Shown piece by piece: positions 1-13,249 of a stretch of 64,000 nt of DNA (within the stretch, counting starts at the first letter, position 1; the number at the start of each line of letters is the position of its first letter). Location: contig JAPYMA010003049.1 in assembly GCA_035041965.1 (NCBI GenBank), forward strand, positions 62,001 through 126,000. Direction: 5' to 3'. The notes beneath the pieces were generated by a model, which worked only from the letters and a program-made list of their open reading frames with translations, was not told the origin of the DNA and made no database searches. The translations under genes and the position numbers were made by a program. The stretch is from Anisakis pegreffii (lineage: Eukaryota > Nematoda > Chromadorea > Rhabditida > Anisakidae).

Positions 1-499
1 TATTTGCTCATCTGAAATCAGTCTCATATTTGATGATGTAAGCAACATGTCATAATATAATTTGATGTGCTCTTTCTTTTCGCTTTTCTATTAAATTGTG
101 ACACGCACATTCTTTTACTGACGATGATGTTAGCGAAATGTCGCTTCTTGCACCTTCTCATTGAATCATATTTTAGTGCTAGCAAAAGATTTGCCTTCAG
201 GGAAGGAAATCACTTTAATAGTGATCGGCTGATTGCGTTAAGCACAATTGAATTAATTTACGAGTGCTAACTGGCTGCTTACTGGTTGGCCATCGTTCAT
301 TCTTTACTTTTTTGTTGAATTTGCTGAAAACCTTGCATTTTATATGATTTGAGATTCATCATTCTTCTGAAATCAAAACAAACGAAAACATTCGTTAGCA
401 TTCAGTCAGCCGTTTTGCAAAAAAAAAGCTAGCAAGCAGAGCGTCCATCCACCACCAAAAATGTTGTGCCGCACACAACAAACAAAAGTTCGACGGCCA

Positions 500-845
500 T
501 TCATATCGGGACAGTTGTCCTCTAGAAAACTGCCCTCGGTCAACTGCCTTCGGGCAATTGCCCCCGGAGAGAGCTACCTCCCATCCCCTCCCCCTTCCCC
601 CGCCGGACAACTAACCCACGACAACATGTCTCCATGGTATTCATATTCGTAAACATAAGTTCTTTCGATCATTACATTCATTATCACTAATATTTTATTG
701 TGTACTATTCTTAGGCTTAGGCCGAACCACAGGTAAGGCTGAAGTGCAGTTCTCTATCGCGATTAGTTTGAGACAAATTGTCGGGGCCAAATGTCTACGG
801 GAGCAATTGAAGGCAGTTGTCAGGAGGCTGTTCTCCTAGAATCAC
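500..845. repeat. Possible fold-back (inverted-repeat) element
   Basis: A GC-richer patch in AT-rich surroundings. About 45 bases near 516-560 (containing CAACTGCCTTC and AATTGC) resemble the reverse complement of 795-842 (containing GAAGGCAGTTG and GCAATTGAAG), at roughly three quarters identity by eye. This suggests an old inverted-repeat mobile element. No clean target duplication was found and no protein is encoded. Confidence 0.35.
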
Positions 846-1772
846 CTCTTTTATAGATTGACAATGCAAAAATCAGCTTATGAATTCGCAATTAACAATC
901 AAACTCTATTGTTGGTCTTCACCCATTTCATTTCATCTAGTTTCATTCGTTATTTCAAAATCATCGGTTCAGCTGATAATTGGGTCCATCAACTTCCTGA
1001 AAATGAGCCCAACGAATTCATTTCTTGTCTGTGCAGGTGTCGCTTCATTCAACTCTGCATAATATAATATTTTCCCAGCTAATAATGATAATTCTAAAAA
1101 AAGCATACCTCAAAAATTGTAATCACATCATTCTATTATCACACTAAACAACTAATTTCGCTTAATGAAAGTAATAATAGTCGATCTCACTTCTAATCCA
1201 ACCAAATGAAGTGATGAATTCATGAATCAATCATCTCAAAAGATTGTTACTAAAAAATTAATTGAATATTCAATGATGTAATACAGCGATGAAGTGATTG
1301 AGCGATCAGAAAGATTAAATTGAATTATTCATTACTCATTATCAATTACTTATTTCAGTTCCAACGTACTCTATATCTGATGTTTCCTATCAATTGTATT
1401 CGCATGCGTCTTGCTCTTGGGTTTTTATGAACACTCAAATAAACGTATTCTTAAATCGGTATTGAATAAGTTCTCAGTGCGATAATCTCACTAGTAATAA
1501 TAGTGATATTAATAATGTGTGGTTTTTTTAGAATTGATCGTTCTGGTTATCGGGTTGATTATCAGCATTTGTTAAAATATATTCATTTGCAAGTACTAAT
1601 TGATTACCAGAGTTTTTTAAAACTCAATTCTCAGATAATAATTATTTTTATTCAAAACTTCTATGCTTCGCAATCAAATTTTCTTGCAAATTTCATTTCT
1701 AGGTACAAAAATGAAATCTCGCTGAAAATACATGTTCCACAAAATTCATTGTGTCTGGCACGGTTTCTCGAC

Positions 1773-2129
1773 CAGTAGTGATCGCACTCGTTGAGTGTAC
1801 GAGGTAGTATTCCAAGGGGTGCGAGATAACATTTATGCATTGAGGACGTATACATGTGAAGTAGGCGAGGGTGGACCTTAACGTATATGTCTTTGAAAAG
1901 GTTTCATGTATTGATGAAAATTTACTGTGAGTTCATGCAACTATTACGTTTTTGGAATATTTTTTCTATTTCGAACGATCTTTTTTTGTGTTGTTGAAGA
2001 TTAATTATAAAAAATTCTTTCGGTCTCATTTATTTTTATTCGCAAGGAAGCAATTGTTGTGAGGGGTGCGAGGATATTTTACAGAGTTTTTGAAGGGATG
2101 CGGGCGAACCAAAGGGTTGTGAACTACTG
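1773..2129 (-). mobile_element. Short non-autonomous hAT-like element, copy 1
   Basis: The left part matches the reverse complement of the right end of the copy at 53258-53817 over more than 100 bases, sharing TATTCCAAGGGGTGCGAGAT and AAGTAGGCGAGG. The right end reads GGTTGTGAACTACTG, the family's terminal motif in slightly decayed form. It has no coding capacity. The flanking 8-mers do not match, so the copy is old or its edges are off by a few bases. Confidence 0.55.
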
Positions 2130-4708
2130 GTCAGTGTGTATGTTTGTATGCATTTGCATATTCATTAATTATGATTCATACACTCGTAATTATGTCAACG
2201 GACACATCGTATGACAGCACTACAAGTTAGTACATCACTGATTGTTTCTATTGATAGGAAGTCGTATGTTTGTTGTTGTTATCATTAACATGATTTGTGC
2301 TCATTTGGCCATCTCGTTTGCATTATTCTCATCATTATTTCATCTCTATTTATAATAACACGTTTTCAATATTTAGCCGCTTGCTTGTTCATTACTTTTC
2401 TCTTAGCTGACTATTTCTTGTCTACACAATTAGCTGCACTCATTAAATGAAAACTTTTCACCTGTTGGCCTAGCCATCACAAAAAATGTGATACGGGTAT
2501 ACTAGAAACAGTATCAGTAGAAAAGAATTGTTATTGGCAGTAGGTGACACAACAATGAACTTAATGAATCATCAAGCATGTACTACTTGTAAGAAGAAAC
2601 TGTCGTGTTCAATTTTATCAATAATTCACCTTGAAGTATTGCAAATCAACATTCAAGTATTTCCATAAAGAACATTTCCAAAAATGTTTACACACTTCAA
2701 AAAGAGGAATATAGTACAAATGAGCTTCTTTTCAGAGGGAAGTTTAAAGAAAAAAAATAAGACAAAACGAAAGTCTTATTTTTCAGATAGTCCGTAAAAC
2801 TTCAGGAATCGAGAGAGTTTCTTTGGAAAGATGATAGCGAAATTAAGTAGTCTATATAAAATGAATCCACATATGAAGTAATCTATATATAAACAAATTC
2901 ATCTTTCAGTAGTGATGTTATTAACAAAATCATTGTTCGCCTCACTTGCCTAAACGTACTTCAATCAGCTCCTCGTACAATTAATATTCTTTACATTCGC
3001 CTAATTTCGAATTACTATCGTTCTGAATGGTTGAAGTGAACTAGTGACAAAGTTGAATAAGTAAGCATGAATGTATGTATATTTGTAGATGAACATATAC
3101 TTCACAATCTGTTTCTTCGATTGTTCAGTTCTATTGAGATGATTATTGCTCATTTATGTGAATCACACTCTCAGTCCCATGTGAGTTAAGGCTCTTCGCT
3201 ATTGAAACGCATCAACTATGTGTGCATATCTATTAACTTTTACATATGCATCCATTATATGTATACATATTTTACACCAGTTTATCAAATGAATCGTTGT
3301 TTTGTTTGATTGTTTCCTTCTTTGACTTGATTTCGGAAGGCGAATGCTTCATGTTCAACTGTTGCTATCAGTGCATTGTTTGCGCTTTACGTTTTGATGT
3401 CATATGATAGTTTCATTTTTAGCAAATATTAGAGGCGATGGAATTGCAATCTGTTCAGTTTTTTCTAAGAAATACTGTCGTTTAAGATTAACGTATAGTT
3501 TAACTAAAACGTTACTCAATTAAGGATGAAATATTGATATACAAAATTGGTTCGACTGTTTCACTGCCCACATATTCCAGAATGTTGCTGCTTTAGTCAA
3601 AGTCCAAAAACTGACAGAAAAGTGTTTCACGATCAAGCCAATATTCAGAACGCTGTTTGTTTCTAACATGGTCTATTACTGTTTGATCCTATACATACGC
3701 AATAATTTTCTTGAAAATATTTATTCATTTTCTAAACATTATCAATTTATTTCAGTTGTTCTATCAGTAGATTCAAGAGGCATATTGGATGATAGAAACG
3801 ATAAATCATTTCGAAGAATAATGAGTAATCGGAAATGAACGTTGCGTGTTATCCTCAGAAATGTTTCTCCAAAGTTATTTCTCCAGTGTTTCTTTTTTCT
3901 TTAGTTCCAGTTGTTTTTAGTAATCGTCCGTTATCAGAACCATACAGTGGCAAACGTTTTCGTTTTATCAATTTGTGTACATACAGCTGAATTTTCAAGT
4001 GCTTTTTATCTGAATGTCTCGTTAACTCACCATAATCATAGCTCATTCAACTATTGTATTTCGATTCATGTCATTAACAGCTGTAAAATAACATATTCCA
4101 GCACCTGTTATTATTGATACTGTTGCTGCTATTTTTATTGCCACTATTATCGATATGATTATTATTATTTGAGGTTACAATTAATATTGTTACCATTTCT
4201 ATTATTATTGGCATTTATGATATCTATATGGAATGCCCTCTTGTTTTTTGTGATAGGTGGCGTTCTCGTGTTGATGAACCATCATGTAATAGTAAATTTT
4301 AAATGAACAAAAAGTCGTTTCCGTTTTTGTATATAAATGTAGGATTGATGATAAGTTTATGATTACCGGTAACGATATTTCACATTTGTTCTTTGTTGAA
4401 TTACAATTGCTTTTGAACGGTGACAAAAAATGTGTCATGTGCATCCGTTTGAAGTTATTATTGATTGTGATGGAAAACATTACGATCAATCATTTGAGAA
4501 CTGATTTTCATCCCTTGTGATGTTTTTCTGAGAGTCATAAAATTATTATACAGATAATGTTGTGTGTTTTGTGAATAGACGAACCCTAATCAACTGACTT
4601 AAAAGTAATGTTTATTGATGGCAATTCAGTCGATTGCAAGTTATGGAAATATGCTAGATGATCGATCGTTTTTAGCAAAATGGATTTTTAAGAAACTTTT
4701 AAACGGTG

Positions 4709-4719
4709 CTTCATTTCAG
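4709..4719 (+). promoter_or_regulatory. Possible trans-splice acceptor before semaphorin start
   Basis: GCTTCATTTCAG-type 3' splice site about 95 bases upstream of the semaphorin ATG at 4815, with no partnering exon seen upstream. In nematodes such an orphan acceptor often receives a spliced leader. It could equally be the 3' end of an intron in the 5' UTR. Confidence 0.3.
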
Positions 4720-4814
4720 TATCCAATTCGCTCTGCAATATGAGAGATATCGACGACTGAAAGAGGAACAACTGAACGAAACTGAACAAAACGGGGAGAA
4801 AAGTACTAACGAGA

Positions 4815-7800
4815 ATGCGTTTCTATACTTTATTATTCCTCTATTATTCAACATTTTTCACTGTTTCAATACTTGCTAATGATAATCTTAATCTACGTCC
4901 ACGACAGCTTATAAATGCTGGTTAGTTTAATTTCTTTTTTGTTGTTGTTAAAATTACCCCTTTTTTTGTTCGTTTGAAATCATCGTCATGTGATGCTACA
5001 TTTTTTCAACGTTTTTAAAGACGTTGAATGATTAATTTTTGTATCATTCGTTAAATTGGTGAAATGAGCTACTAGAAAACTTTAAAAAGTGAATACGATT
5101 CGGACGAAACTGTTCGTTTTGTTCACTGCGTATGTATCAGTTAACAGCACACATATGTTTAACATCGATAGTTTTGTATGAAGAAGAAAAAGAAGAAAGA
5201 AGGAATAGCGGACAAACGACGCATCGAGTTCCACACTTTATGCTTTTACTTCTTCTACTTCAGTTTAAGAAAACATTTGTAATCAATTACGGTGATCATC
5301 GAATAAACGATTGCTGAGAAAATGCAAACTTTTTTTGTACAGTAATCAGTCGCAGTCAGTGATAATGCTTGTTCGCTCGTCTCTTCGAATAATTAGTCGA
5401 AAAAATAATTTGTTTAAAGACCAAAAAATAGTTTTTATAGCTGCTTCCAAATGCATCAATCTTGTTTGATATAACTAGTAACCGTTGAATCAACGAAAAG
5501 GATTTCAATGGTCCACAACAATAATTGATTGTGAACACCATCGAACACTACTGAAATGTTGTTATCTAAGATCCAGCGTATATAACACTGGCGTGTGTTT
5601 TATCGCACTCACCCTTAGATGATAGTTGGCTGTTGTTCGATGTGTTGATGAATGTGGTTATGCTATGTATCAAAAACTGCGGTTAGCTGAGCAGAACTGT
5701 TGCCGTATTCAGAATCAGTGCCACATTTTTACTCATATTCTATTGAGAAATTCAATAGTTCAAACATTCTCTCAATGAAAGGCTCGAGTGCAATTACAAT
5801 TTACTAATAAGCTTGTAATAATCTCATAGCTTATGATTATCATTTCATTCTTCGTAATGAGCATATCTACTGCATCTCCATGGATGATTCCTTTGTTTCA
5901 ATAGGTTCTCCATCCCTTAAACTGATCCCCCCGGAAAAACATCTTGAGCGCTGTATTCATTTCTCGCTAAATGCATGAGTTCAAGACAAAAAAGGAATTC
6001 AGATGTTTGCCAAAAATACGCTTATAACGATTGTTCAATAAACTGATCAGAACACGCGTATGTTCTGATTCAGTTCCTCAATAGAACTACGTGAGTGTTT
6101 TTAATGTTTTTATTAGTCTTTTTTTCTGCCAAAAAAATTGAAAATCATGCGTCACTTTTCAACTAATCATTCATGCAAAGTCTTGGGAATATCACACAAC
6201 GCCGAGCTCTTTATCAAGGAACTATGATATACGTGAGAAACAAATGAATGGTCAAAAATTTTTGATTTTGTCCATTCTATTCAGTTTTTCGGTTATATCA
6301 CGATAAGCGGACGTTTGTTCAGGAAAAAACGATAAATATGAATGTCGTTCGAATGAATGAATGTGTTCATCTCAATTTACAATAAATTTTGCATTCAACT
6401 AAAGTAATGTGTCAAATAATCACAAGTGAATTGACATCTACATCATATCATAATTCATTTCGTCATATCCTATCACTATTCATTTGCGCATGCAAATTTG
6501 TCACAGCTTTCTGTAAAGCCACCATGTTAAGTCAGTCTAGATGCGAATAATGCCAGTTGAATATTGTACATCTGATTATATGAAATTCAGTTGGGTAATC
6601 GACTGATTGATGCACAAGTGGAAATTCTTTGTCTCTGAATTTTTGGAAATTCGTATGGGTTATTGACAATACCAACGATAGAAAGATTCTAAAAATGTGC
6701 TTTAAAAAATTGCGCAAATTTGAAAAGTGTTCATCCAGCTTCATTGCTCATTCTCAAGAACAGTTTCCGAATTTTCTCAGCATATCGAACGAATTCCATT
6801 GATCATTGATCACTGATCACAGCAACTCTTGTGATTTCTCAAGCGAATCAGTTTTGATCGTTATTTTGACTTCATTTGTTGTTTGTTATCAAAATTAGAT
6901 CTTTTCGAAGAAGCAGTGTGAGAAAGGTTGTACAATATTCCGAAAAACAACGCATATCGAAACTATTATCGAAAAGTTGATATTAAGTATATATATGTCG
7001 ATATCGACAAATTCCATCCACATATATCACATATTCAGCATATATTATAAGCTATAGATATATACAAACAACAGATGATTGTTTATCCAGTAGCATCGTT
7101 TGCTAATGACAGTTGATTGTTCACTTCTGAGATGAGAAAGTTAATAGTACGTAGTGATGCTGCTACTGCTATTGGTTTGACATCGTTTGAAGGACTGAAC
7201 AGAATGGAAGCGGAGCAATTGCTTGCCTGGTCATTGAAGGGAGGGAATGAGGGATTAGCTATATAGATAATGGAAATTGTGTGTGTTGTTGATGTGTGTA
7301 ACTGTAACACTTCGAATGCAAATGCAGTGAACTGTTACTATGTTTATCCTACAATAAAGTATAGTCTCTGTTTTCGATATTCATTTGTATACAAATAATA
7401 TTGTGCCACTGTTCCTCAGTGTTTTTTGCACACACTGAACTATTATAATATTATCGCATTTTGTGGTATATGTAACTTTAGATCCTCAACTAATATATCC
7501 TTCTGAACACAATTTTTTCTGGTTGGTGCTGTTATTTTAGACACATAAAGCAGGCTCTTTTTCGATGAAAACATCGTCTAACAATGCGAACCTTAATGGC
7601 CAATTGTTTCATACACTGCCTTTGATGTCATCAGAATTCTCATGAGTTATGATCAAACTTTCAAAAAAGTCTTCAGTACACCAAGTTCATTCGTGCGTGC
7701 ATGTGTGATATCATAATAGAAAACTGCGTTAGTGTCATTGCATTTCAGTGGCAACAATAAATTTACAGTAGCAGTTTTAATAGTAGTAGCATATTTGGAA

Positions 7801-10285
7801 ACAGCATCGGTGTTGGGGCACGTTCCATCTTAAAAAGCATGACTCGTTGTTGAAGGTAGCGTACATGGTTTCATTGATTCGATCGAATTCAAACTTAGAA
7901 AATCGATGTCAGCGTGCACTAAAATCTTTAAAATAACACTGTATAACTATAAACCAACACATCATTGAAATTAGGAAGCTGACATCTTAAGTGGCAGTCG
8001 ACAGCGAGCAGCTCTGGTCGCACTGAATCGTTGCATAACCAATCACATTCATTCTAGAGTACTAGTGATGGTAATGTCGAACGATACCCTTTTGATGAGT
8101 GCAATCTCTTAGCTTTATCGCAACTTATCTCACAGCAAATTTGTTTTAACAAACAGTATGCGTTTGTAATTTCCCATTCACTTTGTATTTGCTTGAAAAA
8201 TTGAATCTCACCACGAATGAATATTTAATTGACATTATTTATTCCATTAATATTCGATGAACAATCAAGTTGTACCAGAATATGATTAATACATTAAATT
8301 CACCCTCTGGTCGACAAATTTGATGATTGCGCGAATGGAGGTTTTCAATTTATTTTGAGGTGACTGTCTGTTCGTACTGTTTTCGTTGCTGAATGAAGTA
8401 TCTCAATAGCAAAATGTTACGAGATCGAATTCCTCTGATTCACTCGGAATTTAAAGCAGTTAGGCGTGCAAGTGAATGACAGATTGACTCTTGAACACAA
8501 CTTCTCACGCCCCTTGAGCTCGTTGTCCGTATGGGGGATCACCGTTCCCTCTCACATTGTAAGTGGCTATAATTCTTACTGATTAGTTCTTAGCGGTAGA
8601 TCAAAAGAAAATCAAAAGTTTGATCCAGTGATCGAGAAATTTAATCTGAAAAATTCAACGGTTTTATCAGAGGAATTAGTTCTTTGTGATCGAACAAGTA
8701 TTTTGAAAACAATCATGGAAAACATAATAAAAAATCAGCAATGATTTGCCCAATTCTTCATTCCACCGCCTCTCCCTGACAACCTCAAATTCCCACCACT
8801 CCGCAAGAAAGAATTTCTCCCCTTTTCAAACCATTGCCCTAGACCAGTCCATCCAGCCTACAATGATGGCCTGTTTTCAATCTAGACCTTATCCTTTTCG
8901 TTGTCATTAAACAGCAATGCGTCATTTATGTCGTCGTACATCAAACATTTGCAAAGTTATTTGATTCAACAGATTCCGCTTCCAAGGTGGCTTTTCATGA
9001 CGAATTTTATGCCTCTTTTCGATTCCTACCATAATGCCGTTAGAATTTGTATGCATTGCACTTTTACCGTCGACAGCAATCTCTTGAATTAACAACAGCA
9101 GTCTCTTGATACTGAATTAACAACAACAATATTGGCTGTTATAATGATCATATGAACACCTCTCTCAACAGTTCTCTGCACTATTAACTTCTGAGAACGA
9201 CTATCGTCGTTTTTGTTGATGTGTTGATTCGAACTGTGTACAGTTAGTTTGAGTGTAAAATCACATGATGATTATTTTCCTTCAAGGGGTCACCTAGTTG
9301 AATTAACGTCGTTAACAGCTTGTTAACGTCAAATTAGTTCATCATGATGTGTTCATTTTCTGCTACATTTGAGATTTTGACTCGAATTGATTCATTTCCA
9401 ATGGTCTGTTTCTCACACTTTATGTAACAGATGTGAGAACTTCAATGGTGGTCAAGCTAATGATTTTTCAAAGTTTGCAAATACAGATAATCGAGCACCC
9501 CGATCACATTTAGAGACATTTTCTATTTTTACAAACGAATAATATTCATCATTTATTGGTTGCTGTTGTTACTGTTCTGTTAGGAAACAGTTCTGGTTAG
9601 TTCTTTTTTTTGCTTAATGTGCGACGACGCTGTAAAATTGTTGACAATCGTAATCTTTCATCGTCCAAACATATTCATATGCACACATACACACACACGA
9701 ACAACGCAGTTGTCGACGTTTTGCTCTTCAGCGATCGATCACTCACCTTTATTTTATGTCTTAAGCTATTAGCATTGAATCGAAGCAGATTGAGAACAAT
9801 AACAAGAAATTTTCTCTTATACAAATATAATGCTACCCAAATCCTTTGATTGTCACTCAGGTCTGCCATCTATTTATTCTGTAAAACACTGCTTCAATTG
9901 CATCATTTAAATTTATCGATATTTTTTTCAAAATAAGAAGATAGATGAATGTGGAAAAGCATTTCTCATTTACAAACTCTCAGTTGTTGATTCACTGTTC
10001 CGTACAACTTAGGCCATCGCATAGAACATAGCTGACACGAATTTTGATTGTGATAGATGGAGTGTTTATACATAAGGGAATATGAAAGGAAAACGTTCAA
10101 CCGGTCGGTATCGTATTCGTTCCCAAAACCATTCATTAAGTTACTTCTTATGATGGAAAATTTTTAATATGTTATTCATTACCTGTTGAATAAGTGAGAG
10201 CATTTTTACCTGTCACTTTGACATTACCGCGAACTTATTAGTTACTAAAAAATAAACAGGATTCAAGTAAGCCTGATCATGTTGA

Positions 10286-10344
<59 letters not shown>

Positions 10345-13198
10345 TGTTGAATAATGAAATAAAACTGAAAATCATCAGTTGTAGCCCATCAGTGTATTTG
10401 CTGTATTTTTTAAACCTTCAATACACTGAACAAATTAGAAAAGGATCGTAAAACTGGTTTTGAGAAGAAAGTACTTTAAAGAAGTTCATTCACAGTTCCT
10501 ACCGGAAATTAAATGACGAACTTAACGTTTATCGTTATAAACACCCACATTCAATTGTGAACGACGTTTATGGAATTAATCATTATATCAATTTTTATGG
10601 AGCACTAAAACCGTCATTTGTTCTATTTTATCAACAGTCCATTCAAACGAATATATGTGAATATATTGTTCACCGTTGTTCATTGATTAGCAAAACTGTG
10701 TTCTTTCAGTAAGCGGAGCGTATCGTCATTGATGTGATTGATAATGAAATCCATAAATTAGAGATAAAATCAATTGCTTGAGGTCATTTATCAGCGGGTT
10801 ATATTTCCCTGTGTCATTTTTAAACTTCAGAGTTTGATTGATATCGTGATGAATGGCGGATCTATAATATGTACTTCAGTTCATTTATCATTATGTAACC
10901 ACAGCCAAAACACAAATGCCAATGCTGCTAAGAAGTTTTCCACTATTATTGTGCAACAAAACTTTCAAAAATAGTAATAATGATTGTAAATGTTATTATC
11001 ATAGTCACAAGCGTTGTTATTACATCATTACATGTTATTTAAAATCATATCATTACTCATCTTGACAATGTCGGTTATTATATAATGAGTGAACTCAGGC
11101 TAACGAAAGCTTCGTTACATGTCTGAAAATCGATTCTTATAGGTTCAGTCGTACCAACGTTTCTTACGTACAGAAAGTTGACAATATTTTATATTGTCCA
11201 ATTTCTGTCATTCATTGGACATTTGTTGGGCTAACTGCTAGGTCTCTCGAAGGCGATTGTTTTCTGTTGGTTGTAGAGGAAGAGGGTTTATCCGTTTTAA
11301 ATTGGTGTCGATATATGAGAAGAAATGTATGATTAGAGAAGATGAAGACGTTTGCGATTAGAATGAAAGAAGTACGACAGATGAATGAAGATAATCAAGA
11401 TAAAAAGATTGCTTTTATATAATGCGTTTTACACGTGGTTAAGCATGCTAACATACGATTAAACACATATGTATACATGGAACAATTATAATAATAGTAT
11501 CATAGATGTCATTCATTCAACAACATTATCATTTTAAGAACGAAGAAATGAAATAATGATTAGTGTTTGACTTATGTGGCTAATTTTAATATTAGTATAA
11601 TATCGAAAAATATTGATGTGATGTTGTTGGTGTACTCATCTTGTTCTCGCAGCGAGCATAAAATTGCAGATAAGACAGCTGCCACTCATCGAAAGCCACA
11701 ATCATGCCTCATCATATGCATGCACTTCTCCACCTCCTAATTTCATACTGTTCTTCAAATATCCACCTCAATCACTTTCTACATTCACTCCCTTGTTCGC
11801 TTACCAAAAACATGATATTCGAGCGTTATGCACGTTCATTTGTCAGAAATTCATTCATAACATGAATCACTCATCAGTCTAACGAATCCCTATATCAATT
11901 TAAAAGGATTGCACACATGTTGGCGCTCTGTAATTAGATATAATTATTACATATTGATGGTAATGAGAGTATGCTTTGTCGTTCATGAAATGCTGCCTGT
12001 GACTGCATCTTCATGCAGATGGATAGATTGACAAATGGTAAACATCCACTTCCAAATTACCGTTTCATTTGAAGGATACATCTAATGCAGGGTTTCTCAA
12101 CTGGGGATGCACGTATGGGCTTATATACTGTACAGACACTCATTGTAGTGGATGAGAGGTGCGAAGTGGGTGTTGTGAGGGGTGTGAGGACAACCTAAAA
12201 TTTGGGGGTGGAAAAACGGTTGAGAATCACTGATCTAAAATGAGATATATTTACTGATCTGATCTGTTGTAGTGACATTATGCAAGTTATCACAAATCAA
12301 ATAAGATGATTGCATCGAATGGATCATTTTCATACGGCGTACAAAGTGCGCAGGTTAATGGGAATCGTATCCAATAGAGTGGAAAAAATGATGGAATTTG
12401 CAAAAATACAGCAAGTCGCTTTTTTCAGTTTGAATCTAAAGAGAAGAAAGATTTGTGAAGGGTGATTGATATTCCAAAGTATAGATCATATTGCCGAATA
12501 ACAATATTGTATTTGAAACTATCGTATCGAGTGCGATTCCGAGAAACCACACAACTTCTCCGCTAACATGAGTACATTCAGTCAAATGTGATCAACTTCA
12601 AAAAAAAAAACTTCGTTACAACCCCATATCGATCATCTGAAACATGGTTCGATTATCGTTTCTTCGAATGTTTTGTTTCATTTGGCAAGCTAATATTGAG
12701 TATGATCAGTACCTTTGCAAAAAAGATCGATTATTGAATGGATGTCGGTTTTCAGAACTGCACTGACTCTTAAAAAAGGTGAAATGATCAGTTTAGTTCC
12801 TGCCTTCTGAAAAAAATCGAAAATGATATGATATTCATTTATGTTTTAGCAATGTGTGAAATAATTCAGTTGGTTTTCGAGTGTTTTATTTTTGTTCGAA
12901 ATGCAGAAGCATTTTGGAGTGAGAAACATGTTAAAGAGCAGAATGAATGTGTTAGGTGATGTGGAGAAAATGGAAACACTGAAACTCATATCAAATGTGT
13001 TTCAATGAAGAGGGAAAGCAGTCCGTTTAAAGAAGAATTAAAACGCTTTATTGTTTAGATTGCAAATGCACAGTTGTTAATCCAAAACAATGAAGCACAA
13101 TCTAGAACGTGACACAGCTGTCGCTTACAGCACTATTGCAATCGCACTCTGATTCATTCTGAATGGTTATCAAAACTCGTCAATGCTATCTAATTATT

Positions 13199-13249
<51 letters not shown>

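Larger units (their letters stand above)
1..4700. other. Gene-free upstream region
   Basis: No coding exon is supported here on either strand. The open frames are short, AT-driven and lack conserved motifs. The stretch holds a weak fold-back repeat (about 500-845) and one copy of the hAT-like short element (1773-2129). It is probably intergenic sequence plus the upstream region of the semaphorin gene. No promoter could be recognised. Confidence 0.5.
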